Assembly (NCBI GenBank): GCA_965204235.1
Contig: OZ241979.1
Location: 1,116,001 to 1,180,000 of the forward strand
Reading direction: 5' to 3'
DNA length: 64,000 nt
Source of the DNA: JAJDTQ01 sp965204235
GTDB taxonomy: Bacteria; Desulfobacterota; Binatia; UBA9968; JAJDTQ01
Program-made: the position numbers and the translations under genes
The notes under the pieces: generated by a model
Databases searched by the model: none
Told to the model about the DNA's origin: nothing
The model's input: the letters and a program-made list of their open reading frames with translations, nothing else
Part shown: positions 8,932-21,426 of the stretch, piece after piece
Numbering within the stretch: position 1 is the first letter of the stretch
Layout of the letters: every line of letters starts with the position of its first letter

Positions 8932-11136
8932 TTATCCATCGAGGGCTGGCCTCCCGGCGCCCGGCGGGGACTGCCGGCTCGCCGGTATCTCTACTTCCCA
9001 GCCGCGGCGTCCTTTCCAACGGCGGTGCAGGCGTGGCCGCTGTCCCGTCCTGATGCCGGAGACGGGATAATCGGGGAGTGAAAGGACAGCCATGCACTTC
9101 CCCTCGAACAGCACGCCGCTGTGATGGAAGAGGAGGACGAGATCCTCGAAACCCTCCCGCCTGCGCCGTCCGGGCAGGTCCTTCGGGTCTTCCGGGACTG
9201 CCTCCACGTAGATCCAGTATCCCACATCCTCCCGGACACAGGGCTCCCTGACGTGGAACAGCGCGCCGTCGCCGAGATAGACGTCGAAGTGGGAACGCGC
9301 CGCAGGCTCTCCGGACACCACCCGTTGGTACGCGGCCCGGTAGAACTCCACCAGGTCGTCCATACCCGCGGAACCATACAGGAACACCTCTTCGTTCCCG
9401 GGGGTGAGCAGGGCGCCGCTCTCCACGCGGTCGCGGGTGACGATGAAGTCTGCGGCGCGGCCGGCGGCTTCCATGTCAAGGGATTGCGTCAAGACGCTGC
9501 CGGCGAGATCCCGGGGGCCTGCGGGGTACAGGTGACGTACGCCTGCGAGGTCCGGGGATTGCATCAGGACGCTGCCGGCGAGATAGTACCTCCATCCGTA
9601 GTCCGATCCGTAGTTCCGCTGTATGACCTGCCGGGACCATTCGGGCTCGATGGATCCAAGGACCAGGACCGCCTTTCCCCGCGTGGTTTCGCGTATGGGA
9701 CCGAGTTCGGCCAGGGCGTCCTGTTGGATCTCTGCCACCCGGGCGTCCGGGCGCTGTCGTCGGTCCATCTGGAAGGCGGAGACGGCGAAGGCGAGCAGCG
9801 CCGCAACCGCAAGGCCGACCACCGGAGCGCGCCCACAGCGTTTGTGGAGGTACAGCAGGAGCAGCGAGTGGAACGCCAGCGGGACGCCCACGTAATACAG
9901 GGCTTCGTGGTTGTGGTAAGCAGCGTTGTGGCGCATGGGCAAGGCCCAGAAGAACCCCGACAGGGCCAGGGTGGCCAGCAGCATGCGGGGACGCCATGCC
10001 AACAACCGCCTCGCAAGCCGAACCACCGCCGCGGATGCGGCCACCGCCATCAGCAACAACAGGAGGTAAACCCATAACTCCGGCCCCGAAAGGCCTGACG
10101 CCGACAAGGGAACCGAGGGAAACCATCCCCGCAAACCGGCTCCCCAGTCGGTCAGCACGAAGGGAACGGACGCCACGCGGACACGATGGAACTGCTCTCG
10201 CAAGAAGCGCAGCCACCACCCGGGGTCGAAGGAAGCGTCCTGGTCCAGTCCGGTTCGCCTGAGCATGGACTGGAAGGACGGCAGTTCGCTCACCGCGGTC
10301 TGGCCTCCGAACGCGGCGTACTCGTTGGCGAAGTTGAAGCCCAGGACGGCCGCGCCGAACAGCAGCGCGAACACGCCCAGCGCCATGTAACGGCTGCGCA
10401 GCACCGCCGCAGCAGTCGAGCACACACGCGGCCACAGCGCGGTCCCGTCCTTCCACGCCCGGACCGCCTCGTGCGCCAGACCCAGGATGAGGAACGGCAG
10501 CAGGAACGCATACACGTGCCACCCCAGCAGCAGCGCGACGCAGGTCCTGGCCAGCAGTTGCCGGAACCGTCCCTCCTGCACGAACACCACCATGCCGTGG
10601 AAGACCAGCATCACCGCGAACAGGTCCACGCCGTACTCCACGGAAACCGCGTCGCCGTACAACAGCATGTAGTAGGAGGAGAAGGCCGCGAGGGTAGCGG
10701 CCAGCGCGACCCATCTGTGGGAGGTGATCCGTGCGAGGGAGTGGAAGGCCAGGAGCGCGGCGGCGCCGAACAACAGCAGCATGAGCATGCGGGCGGCCAG
10801 GATTCCGGCCGACAGGTCGTTTCCGAAGGGGAGGATGGCGAGTTTGATGAGTGCGTATCCGCCGACGGGATAGCGGCTGAACATCTCGTATGCCGGGTCG
10901 CCGCCCGGTCCCGGGCGCAGCCCCACGAACAACCGGAAATGGTGATGGGGCGACAGGTTCTCGGCCATCGCCAGGTTCTTCGCCGTATTCCAGTTGGGGC
11001 TGCCGGGGCGGTAGAAGTATCCCTTGTCGAAGCTGCACAGGAACAACGTGGACAGGGCGAGCAGCAGCAACCACAGGGAGAGGCGTTCAGACCGGAAACC
11101 GTGGGAGGGGAAGGTCTTGATTGACGTTTGCGGCAT
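8932..11136 (-). CDS. GT-C-like multi-pass membrane protein, tandem paralogue B
   Basis: 734 residues starting MPQTSIKTF. It has the same plan as paralogue A: TM1, the SFDKGYFYRPGSPNWNTAKN loop, roughly ten helices (for example LMLLLFGAAALLAF and FAVMLVFHGMVVFVQ) and a soluble C-terminal domain with ESGALLTPGNEEVFLY. Near-identical stretches to 6778-8907 over most of the length show a recent tandem duplication. Its C-terminal domain carries a 75 bp in-frame duplication of the YYLAGSVL segment (9481 and 9556 copies). Presumed glycosyltransferase or glycan-handling membrane protein; substrate unknown. It is first in a two-gene unit. Confidence 0.75.
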   Translation of the reverse strand: MPQTSIKTFPSHGFRSERLSLWLLLLALSTLFLCSFDKGYFYRPGSPNWNTAKNLAMAENLSPHHHFRLFVGLRPGPGGDPAYEMFSRYPVGGYALIKLAILPFGNDLSAGILAARMLMLLLFGAAALLAFHSLARITSHRWVALAATLAAFSSYYMLLYGDAVSVEYGVDLFAVMLVFHGMVVFVQEGRFRQLLARTCVALLLGWHVYAFLLPFLILGLAHEAVRAWKDGTALWPRVCSTAAAVLRSRYMALGVFALLFGAAVLGFNFANEYAAFGGQTAVSELPSFQSMLRRTGLDQDASFDPGWWLRFLREQFHRVRVASVPFVLTDWGAGLRGWFPSVPLSASGLSGPELWVYLLLLLMAVAASAAVVRLARRLLAWRPRMLLATLALSGFFWALPMRHNAAYHNHEALYYVGVPLAFHSLLLLYLHKRCGRAPVVGLAVAALLAFAVSAFQMDRRQRPDARVAEIQQDALAELGPIRETTRGKAVLVLGSIEPEWSRQVIQRNYGSDYGWRYYLAGSVLMQSPDLAGVRHLYPAGPRDLAGSVLTQSLDMEAAGRAADFIVTRDRVESGALLTPGNEEVFLYGSAGMDDLVEFYRAAYQRVVSGEPAARSHFDVYLGDGALFHVREPCVREDVGYWIYVEAVPEDPKDLPGRRRREGFEDLVLLFHHSGVLFEGKCMAVLSLPDYPVSGIRTGQRPRLHRRWKGRRGWEVEIPASRQSPPGAGRPALDG
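9481..9586 (-). repeat. 75-bp-spaced internal direct repeat within paralogue B
   Basis: GGATTGC(G/A)TCA(A/G)GACGCTGCCGGCGAGAT (written in two parts) occurs at 9481 and 9556, 25 codons apart and in frame. It doubles the LAGSVL(M/T)QS segment. It is at the same protein position as the 60 bp duplication in paralogue A but has a different unit length. Confidence 0.7.
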
Positions 11137-11360
11137 GGCCCACTATCCTGTCCGTGTGGCTCCGTCTCCGTGCGCTTGGCCGGGCCCGGTTGACGGACGG
11201 GTTCGGACCGCCATCGTGCAGCGCAGGCGGAAGCAACCGGTCGCAATCCTTGCGCATCCGCCCATCCCGAAGGATACCACAAGGCTGTCGTTGCTCGGAA
11301 GGTTCGACGAAGCGGAGACCAGGACCTCCCTCCAACGGGCCTGAGACCTCTCCATAGACC
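11137..11360 (+). other. Divergent intergenic region
   Basis: 224 bp between paralogue B (minus) and the PEP-synthase-like gene (plus). I see no RNA gene, no clear sigma-70 hexamer pair and no convincing small ORF. Promoters for both flanking genes should lie here. Confidence 0.4.
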
Positions 11361-13991
11361 ATGATCGTTCTGCCTCTGGAAACCGGGGACGCGTCGCTCG
11401 AAGTCGTCGGCGGCAAGGGCGCGCGGCTGACGCGGCTGTCGAGGGCGGGATTCCCCGTGCCCGGCGGCTTCATTCTGACGACCTCGGCCTACGAGCGTTT
11501 CGTGGACTCCAACCACATGAGGGCGACGCTGCGGGAACTTGCGAGACCCGCCCTCGACGCCGCGGGCAGGGTCTCCTTCCAACGGGCGTCCTCCCGCATC
11601 CGGGAACGCTTCGAGAACGCGGCCTTGCCGTCCGACCTGGCCGCCGAGTCGGGTCGCGCGTACCGCGGACTCGGCGCGGGAGAACCCGCGGTGGCGGTGC
11701 GTTCTTCCGCCATCGCCGAAGACCTGCCGGAACTCTCGTTCGCCGGCCTGCACGACACGTTCCTGAACGTGCGCGGCGAGGGCGCCGTGCTGTGGGCCGT
11801 GCGCCGTTGCTGGGCCTCCCTGTGGACAGCCCGGGCCCTTGGTTACCGGCATCGGATGGGCATCGACCGCGAGCCCTCGATGGCGGTGGTCGTGCAGCGC
11901 ATGGTGGACGCCGAGGTCTCCGGCGTCCTGTTTACCGCCAACCCGACCACCGGCGAGCGCTCCGAGGCCGTCGTCAACGCCGGCTACGGTCTCGGCGAGG
12001 CCATCGTCGGCGGACGGGTGACGCCGGACGTTTACCTGGTGGACCGCGGCGCCCTGGAGATCCGGGAAACCACCGTCGGCCCCAAGGAGCGCATGGCGGT
12101 GGCCGCGGAATCCGGCACGCGCCTGGCCTCGGTGGACCCGGCCCGGCGCGGCGAACCGTCGCTGCCGGCGCCGCGGGTCAAGGAGCTCGTCCTCCTGGGC
12201 GTCGAGGTGGAACGCCTCCTGGAGGGTGCGCCGCAGGACATCGAGTGGTCCGTCGCAGGCGGCAAGCCGTGGCTGCTCCAATCGCGGCCCATTACCAACC
12301 TGCCGCCGCAGCCGCTGCCGAACGTCCGATGGGAACCGCCGGAACCGGACGCCATCCTGAAACGGATCCAGATCGTCGAGTACATGCTCGACCCGGTATC
12401 GACGCTGTTCGAGGAAGTTTACCTGACCGAGGCGTGCCGGGAGCCCTGGGCGCGCTGGTTCCTCAGGGCCAGGGGCGTGGACCCGTTGCGGGACGGCCTG
12501 CCGTCGGCGCGTCTCCCCACCCACGTCACCGTGAACGGCTTTGCGTACAGACGGTTCGGCGTGTGGAGCCGCCTGCAGGAAGAGGGGGCGGCGCCGAGCC
12601 GCGACGGCCGTTTCTCCAAGGGGAGGGAGAAAGCGCGCCGCGGGTTCGCGCTCTATTTTCGACTGGTCTCCCGTTGGCGCCGCAAGGCCCTGCCGGCTTA
12701 CCTGGCGGCCATCGAGGAGTGGTCGCGGGTGGCCCCCGGCGACGCGGACGACGAGACGCTGCTGTCCGGGATACGCGCCCTGGCCCGGGCCGACGCCAGC
12801 TACTGGTACGACGGCGCCTACCTGGCGATCATCCACGCAAGGCGCAAGGAGTACTGGCTGCGCGATTTCCTGCAAGGGAACGCCGCCGACGCCGACCTCG
12901 CCAACGCGCAGTTCCTCGGCGCGCTGCGGTCACCGGCCATGCGCGCCCGGGCGGAGTTGCGCGCGCTGGCCGAGGGAGTCCGGGCAAGCGCGCCGCTCCG
13001 CGAACTGGCGCTCGCCACTCCGGTGAAACGCCTGCGGGAGGCGCTTCGGAACCACGCGGCCGGCGCGGCGGTGAGCGCCGCCCTCGACGGGTATATCGAC
13101 CGCTACGGCCACCAGGTCTATACGCTCGATTTCGTGGAGCCCACCATGGCCGAAGACCCCTCGCAGGTCCTGCAGGCCTTGCAGCAGTCGGTTCGGGATC
13201 CCGAGTGCGGACCGCACGCGCAGGACCGGACCCCGTCCGTTCCCGCGTACCGGGACGCGGGAACGGCGTTCCGCGGCTTCCGGCGCTGGAGACTTCGCCA
13301 TCGCGTACGGCTCGCCCGACGGTCCCACTCGCATCGGGAAGAAGCGCTGTTCTTCGTCGGCGCCGCGTGGTCGGTGCTGCGCCCGCTGGTCCTGGAGCTG
13401 GGACGTCGTCTGGTTGACGCGGGGACGCTGGCGGCGCCCGCGGACGCTTTCCACCTGACGAGCGGCGAGCTCGCCGCGGCAGGCAAGGCGCGGCGGCAAG
13501 GCCGGGCCTTGCCCCACCTGTTGCGCACCGCGGAGCAGCGGCGCGCGCTGCGGGAAGCCCGCAAGTCCCTGCGTCCTCCGCACACGATCGGGCCAAAGGA
13601 CGGGGACGCATCCGCGTCCGCGGAACCCGACGCGGGTCGGGGCAACGTGCTGCGGGGCTCCCCGGTGAGCCCGGGACGTGTGACGGGAGAGGCATGCGTC
13701 ATCCGCTCCCGGACCGACTTCGACAAGATGAAACCCAACCGCATCCTGGTGTGCCCGAACATCGCCCCGGCGTGGATGCAGCTCTTCGACCAGGCCATCG
13801 GCCTGGTGACGGACATCGGTGGTCCGGCGGCCCACGGTTCCATGGTCACGCGGGAGTACGGCATCCCCGCGGTGATGGGGGTGAACGATGCGACCAGGCG
13901 GATCGCGAGCGGGCATCGGATCACCATCGACGGCCACCGCGGTACGGTGGCTCTCGCCCGGTGCGCCGGCGGTCGAGCAGACGCTACCTGA
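11361..13991 (+). CDS. Rifampin phosphotransferase-like PEP-synthase family protein
   Basis: 876 residues. The N-terminal PPDK_N ATP-grasp domain is visible from VGGKGARLTRLSRAGFPVP (about residues 14-32) through EDLPELSFAGLHDTFLNV, VVQRMVDAEVSGVLFT and DIEWSVAGGKPWLLQSRPI near residue 310. A long helical middle region follows, and the C-terminal swivelling domain has GGPAAHGSMVTREYGIPAV with the phospho-accepting His near residue 825. There is no PEP/pyruvate TIM-barrel domain, so it is not PpsA or PpdK. The three-domain order and length match rifampin phosphotransferase (about 870 residues) and phenylphosphate-synthase-like enzymes that use ATP to phosphorylate a small molecule. Actual substrate is unknown. 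The stop codon abuts a dispersed repeat. Confidence 0.7.
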   Translation: MIVLPLETGDASLEVVGGKGARLTRLSRAGFPVPGGFILTTSAYERFVDSNHMRATLRELARPALDAAGRVSFQRASSRIRERFENAALPSDLAAESGRAYRGLGAGEPAVAVRSSAIAEDLPELSFAGLHDTFLNVRGEGAVLWAVRRCWASLWTARALGYRHRMGIDREPSMAVVVQRMVDAEVSGVLFTANPTTGERSEAVVNAGYGLGEAIVGGRVTPDVYLVDRGALEIRETTVGPKERMAVAAESGTRLASVDPARRGEPSLPAPRVKELVLLGVEVERLLEGAPQDIEWSVAGGKPWLLQSRPITNLPPQPLPNVRWEPPEPDAILKRIQIVEYMLDPVSTLFEEVYLTEACREPWARWFLRARGVDPLRDGLPSARLPTHVTVNGFAYRRFGVWSRLQEEGAAPSRDGRFSKGREKARRGFALYFRLVSRWRRKALPAYLAAIEEWSRVAPGDADDETLLSGIRALARADASYWYDGAYLAIIHARRKEYWLRDFLQGNAADADLANAQFLGALRSPAMRARAELRALAEGVRASAPLRELALATPVKRLREALRNHAAGAAVSAALDGYIDRYGHQVYTLDFVEPTMAEDPSQVLQALQQSVRDPECGPHAQDRTPSVPAYRDAGTAFRGFRRWRLRHRVRLARRSHSHREEALFFVGAAWSVLRPLVLELGRRLVDAGTLAAPADAFHLTSGELAAAGKARRQGRALPHLLRTAEQRRALREARKSLRPPHTIGPKDGDASASAEPDAGRGNVLRGSPVSPGRVTGEACVIRSRTDFDKMKPNRILVCPNIAPAWMQLFDQAIGLVTDIGGPAAHGSMVTREYGIPAVMGVNDATRRIASGHRITIDGHRGTVALARCAGGRADAT

Positions 13992-14056
13992 AAGCGCGTC
14001 CTTCGACTTCGCTTCGCTACGCTCAGGACGAACGGGGGCAATCGTTCGGAGTTTCC
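13991..14056 (+). repeat. Dispersed intergenic repeat, copy A
   Basis: Core AAAGCGCGTCCTTCGACTTC followed by GCTTCGCTACGCTCAGGACG and AACGGGGGCAATCGTTCGGA. Two further copies lie at 26583-26677 (inverted) and 60475-60559. The core contains complementary ends (GTCCT/AGGAC), so it can fold. It starts on the last base of the preceding stop codon. Confidence 0.75.
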
Positions 14057-14130
14057 TTCTCCTCTTTCGAGTGGGAGGGCCGTCCGGCAAGCTTCCTGAC
14101 AGTTCAGGAAAGGCGTCCGGTGGACGCCCG

Positions 14131-14640
14131 TCACACGGACTCGAGCAGCACCACCGCCATGGCCGCCATGGCCCGGCCCTCGCCGATGGGGCCGAGACCT
14201 TCCAGGGTGCCTGCCTTCAGGTTGACGACGTCCTCGGGCACTTCCAGGAGACCCGCCAAGCGGGTCCTGACGGCGCCGAAGTGCGGCGCCAGCCGAGGCC
14301 GCTCGGCGAGGACCGTTACGTCAACGTTCACGACGCCGAACCCCGCCTGCCGCATGAGCCGAAGCACGCGGTCCAGGAGGCTCGTGCTCGAAACCCCCTC
14401 GAATTCCGGGTCCGTGTCCGGGAAGTGAGTCCCGATGTCTCCCTCGCCGATGGCGCCGAGCACGGCGTTCATAAGGGCATGGAGGAGCACGTCGGCGTCC
14501 GAATGGCCCCACGGACCGGTTGGGTGCGGGATGTGGACGCCGCCGAGGACCAGCGCGCGGCCGGGCGCGAGGCGGTGGATGTCGAAGCCCTGACCGACCC
14601 TGTAACCCGCGCTCAGAACCCCGTCTCCCTTTGCAACCAC
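14131..14640 (-). CDS. ispF: 2-C-methyl-D-erythritol 2,4-cyclodiphosphate synthase
   Basis: 169 residues, standard for IspF, which converts CDP-ME 2-phosphate to MEcPP in the non-mevalonate isoprenoid pathway. Metal ligands are visible in GQGFDIHRL (Asp and His of DxH) and GHSDADVLLHAL (His of the third ligand). DIGTHFPDTDPEF and the C-terminal KAGTLEGLGPIGEGRA are family signatures. The likely start is GTG at 14640, which overlaps the end of moeA by 28 bp, so the two genes are probably translationally coupled. No ispD is fused or adjacent. Confidence 0.93.
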   Translation of the reverse strand: MVAKGDGVLSAGYRVGQGFDIHRLAPGRALVLGGVHIPHPTGPWGHSDADVLLHALMNAVLGAIGEGDIGTHFPDTDPEFEGVSSTSLLDRVLRLMRQAGFGVVNVDVTVLAERPRLAPHFGAVRTRLAGLLEVPEDVVNLKAGTLEGLGPIGEGRAMAAMAVVLLESV

Positions 14641-15854
14641 CGCTCACGATGATCCAGCAGGACCACGGGCGCATGGCTGCCCTTCCGCAGCAGCGTCTGC
14701 TCCTCGCGCGCGACGATGAGCCCGTGGGCCAGCGACAGGGAACGCAGCACGCCCGAGCTCTGGGTCCCGGTGCTGGACGCAAGGAACCGCCCGTTCTCCT
14801 CCCTCAGCCGGCACCGTATGAACTCCTTCAGGTTCGGCGCCGTCCTGATGTCGTGGGCCATCTTCGCGCGCACCACGGGCAGGAAGATGTTCTCGTGGCC
14901 CATCATCTTGAGCAACGCGGGCCGGACATAGAGGAGGAACGACACCAGGGAGGACACGGGGTTGCCGGGAAGTCCGAAAACCGGCTTGCGCCCGCTGCGG
15001 CCGAAAGCCATGGGGTGGCCGGGGCGCTGGGCGACCTTCCAGAAGCGCATGCGCACGCCGGCGTCCGCGAGGGCGTCCTTTACGTAGTCATGGGAGCCCA
15101 CCGAAACGCCGCCCGACGTGATCAGTGCGTCGCAGGCCAGCGCGTCCCTGAAGGCGGCCGCCAAGCTGCGGCGGTCGTCGCGCACGATTCCAAAGGATCT
15201 GGGGACGGCGCCGACCTCCCGAATCGCGCACGACAGGGTATAACCGTTGCTGTTGACGACCTTTCCGGGGGCGGGCCTCTCCTCCACCCCGATGAGCTCG
15301 TCGCCCGTAGCGACGAGGGCGACCGCAGGCCGCCGTCGCACGCGCACCGCGGCCTTGCCGATGGACGCCATGAGCCCCACGTCCGCGGCGCCCAATACCC
15401 GGCCCCGGTCCAGCACCAACTGGCCCTTGTGGACGTCCTCCCCGGCCGGGCGGATATGACTGCCCTTGCCGTCGGTCCGGGACACCATCACCCGCTCGCG
15501 GCGCGTCTCGGTATGCTCGACTCGAACGATGGAGTCGGCCCCCGCGGGGACCGGCGCACCGGTCATGATCCTGACCGCGGTCCCCGGAAGGACGCGCTTC
15601 CGGGAGACCGCACCGGCAGCCGCCTCCCCTCGTATTTCGAGGGACGCGGGGTTCGACGGCGAGACTTCGGCCACGTCGCTCCAGCGGACCGCGAACCCGT
15701 CCATGGCGGAATTGGCGAAGGACGGAACGTTCCGCCGCGCCCGGACGTCCTCGCACAGCACGCGCCCCAGACCCTCGGCTACCGCGACCTTCTCGGAAGG
15801 GAGCGACGATACCGTCCCGAGGATCCACTCCACGGCCTGGTCCACGGTGGTCAT
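14613..15854 (-). CDS. moeA: Molybdopterin molybdenumtransferase
   Basis: About 413 residues from MTTVDQAVEW; an in-frame start at 15890 would add 12 residues. MoeA inserts molybdate into adenylated molybdopterin to make Mo-cofactor. Signatures are NVPSFANSAMDGFAVRW, GTAVRIMTGAPVPAGAD, the MPT-binding loop TSGGVSVGSHDYVKD and FGLPGNPVSSLVSF. Mo-cofactor would serve the molybdenum hydroxylase subunit at 46-48 kb, although that gene is not linked. It lies directly downstream of the rrn terminator on the same strand, so it likely has its own promoter in the ~50 bp between. Confidence 0.92.
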   Translation of the reverse strand: MTTVDQAVEWILGTVSSLPSEKVAVAEGLGRVLCEDVRARRNVPSFANSAMDGFAVRWSDVAEVSPSNPASLEIRGEAAAGAVSRKRVLPGTAVRIMTGAPVPAGADSIVRVEHTETRRERVMVSRTDGKGSHIRPAGEDVHKGQLVLDRGRVLGAADVGLMASIGKAAVRVRRRPAVALVATGDELIGVEERPAPGKVVNSNGYTLSCAIREVGAVPRSFGIVRDDRRSLAAAFRDALACDALITSGGVSVGSHDYVKDALADAGVRMRFWKVAQRPGHPMAFGRSGRKPVFGLPGNPVSSLVSFLLYVRPALLKMMGHENIFLPVVRAKMAHDIRTAPNLKEFIRCRLREENGRFLASSTGTQSSGVLRSLSLAHGLIVAREEQTLLRKGSHAPVVLLDHRERWLQRETGF

Positions 15855-15902
15855 GCCGCCCATCATCGCCCGGACACACGCAACAATCAAGCGGGCGTTA
15901 CG

Positions 15903-15935
15903 AAAAAGGCCCGATCTCGAAAGATCGGGCCTTTT
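15903..15935 (-). terminator. Rho-independent terminator of the rRNA operon
   Basis: A perfect 10 bp stem GGCCCGATCT / AGATCGGGCC with a TTCG loop (minus-strand reading), followed by a run of five T. It sits 9 bp past the 3' end of 5S rRNA. The other flank (CTTTT on the plus strand) would also give some bidirectional activity. Confidence 0.92.
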
Positions 15936-15943
15936 GGAAAATC

Positions 15944-16062
15944 CCGGCAGCTTCCTACTCTCCCATGAGGGAACCCCATAGTACCATCGGCGCCAGAGGG
16001 CTTAACGACCGTGTTCGGGATGGGAACGGGTGTGACACCTCCGCTATCGCCACCGAGAAATC
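15944..16062 (-). rRNA. rrf: 5S ribosomal RNA
   Basis: The minus strand reads GGTGGCGATAGCGGAGGTGT, then CACACCCGTTCCCATCCCGA, ACACGG and AGTAGGAAGCTGCCGG, the classic bacterial 5S sequence of about 119 nt. It is last gene of the operon, 80 nt from the 23S end and immediately before the terminator. Ends are estimated from the helix I complementarity. Confidence 0.93.
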
Positions 16063-16129
16063 CTGGACGGCCGCGCCGGGCGCCGGCGCGGCCATGTCCG
16101 TAAACCGAAGAAAGGCAGAACCTGCAGAG

Positions 16130-16144
16130 TAGCAATGGTGAATA

Positions 16145-16153
<9 letters not shown>
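16130..16153 (-). promoter_or_regulatory. 23S rRNA processing stem, 3' arm
   Basis: These 24 bases are the inverted complement of 19152-19175, with one G-U-compatible mismatch. The pair brackets the 23S rRNA and would form the RNase III-type precursor stem. Confidence 0.7.
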
Positions 16154-19159
<3,006 letters not shown>

Positions 19160-19208
19160 ATATTCGCCATTGCTACCCAGCAAAAATTGCAGTTTCTACC
19201 TGTCTTCA

Positions 19209-19247
19209 GTTGTCAAAGAACATCCACCCGGGCCTTGGCCCGGGTGG
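19209..19247 (-). promoter_or_regulatory. rrn spacer antitermination signal (hairpin plus boxA)
   Basis: In transcription order there is a perfect 10 bp hairpin CCACCCGGGC/GCCCGGGTGG with a 4-nt loop (19247-19224), then a boxA-like GTTCTTTGACAAC (19221-19209), then the 23S gene. This order (boxB-like hairpin, boxA) is that of NusB/S10-dependent rRNA antitermination sites. A second boxA-like copy is in the 16S leader. Confidence 0.6.
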
Positions 19248-19315
19248 CCGAGTCACAAGCAGTGACTGGCCAGGAACCCATGACCGTGGTTCCAAGCCAC
19301 TCATTGCTTCGTGGA

Positions 19316-19391
19316 TGGTGGAGCTGATCGGGTTCGAACCGACGACCTCCGGCGTGCAAAACCGGCGCTCTCCCAACTGAGCTACAGCCCC
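19316..19391 (-). tRNA. tRNA-Ala (anticodon TGC)
   Basis: 76 nt cloverleaf: 5' GGGGCTG acceptor strand, D-arm GTAGCTCAGTTGGGAGAGC, anticodon stem-loop with TTTTGCACG (TGC), T-arm GTCGGTTCGAACCCGATC, acceptor CAGCTCC, discriminator A and an encoded CCA. It lies in the 16S-23S spacer as in most bacteria. Confidence 0.96.
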
Positions 19392-19416
19392 TTGCGTCGT
19401 CCGCCGCCTTCCGGCT

Positions 19417-19493
<77 letters not shown>

Positions 19494-19570
19494 CTCCGTT
19501 CAGCAACACCGCCGAGCACTCGATGCCCACCCGGTTTGCGCAACGGGCGGGAAGCCTCGGTCCCTCAGAA

Positions 19571-19591
19571 CTAAATAGTAGCGGTTCAGGG
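19571..19591 (-). promoter_or_regulatory. 16S rRNA processing stem, 3' arm
   Basis: CTAAATAGTAGCG (19571-19583) and GGTTCAGGG (19583-19591) are the exact inverted complements of 21343-21355 and 21310-21318 on the other side of 16S. They form a two-part precursor stem. Confidence 0.65.
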
Positions 19592-19677
19592 TTCGTCGTC
19601 GTCGCTGTGCACGGAAGCGCGGCCTCCAACGAAGGCCGTGCATTGACCTGGATTTCCCCCACCTTTCGGTGGCGGGA

Positions 19678-21243
<1,566 letters not shown>

Positions 21244-21309
21244 AAGGCTTTGCCGCTTGACGCGGTCCTCTTGCGTGAAAAGAACGGCACCGCGGCGACA
21301 AAGCGAGAG

Positions 21310-21366
21310 CCCTGAACCTTTCTGCCCCATGGTCTGGGGCAGCGCTACTATTTAGTTTTCAAAGAC
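21310..21366 (-). promoter_or_regulatory. 16S leader: boxA-like element and 5' processing arm with inserted hairpin
   Basis: In transcription order: GTCTTTGAAAAC (21366-21355), boxA-like and matching the spacer copy at CTTTGA(A/C)AAC; then CTAAATAGTAGCG (21355-21343); a hairpin CTGCCCCAG..CATGGGGCAG; and GGTTCAGGG (21318-21310). Both single-strand arms pair with the segment downstream of 16S at 19571-19591, where they are contiguous, so the hairpin bulges from one side of the stem. Confidence 0.6.
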
Positions 21367-21397
21367 CGAGGCTTCCCTGCCCGACGGCAGAGAAGAA

Positions 21398-21426
21398 CCT
21401 TTAGCGCAAAGACCGGACGGTGTCAA
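21398..21426 (-). promoter_or_regulatory. rRNA operon promoter inside the tyrS 3' end
   Basis: On the minus strand there is a consensus -35 TTGACA (21426-21421), a 17 bp spacer and -10 TAAAGG (21403-21398). The -10 overlaps the tyrS stop codon (TAA at 21403-21401) and the -35 is inside its coding region. Initiation near 21391 gives a leader of about 150 nt before 16S that contains the boxA and processing arm. Confidence 0.6.

Noticed and set aside
13992..14056. Rho-independent terminator after the RPH-like gene
   Set aside because: The sequence can fold but lacks a T run, and it is a dispersed repeat found elsewhere. It is annotated as a repeat instead.
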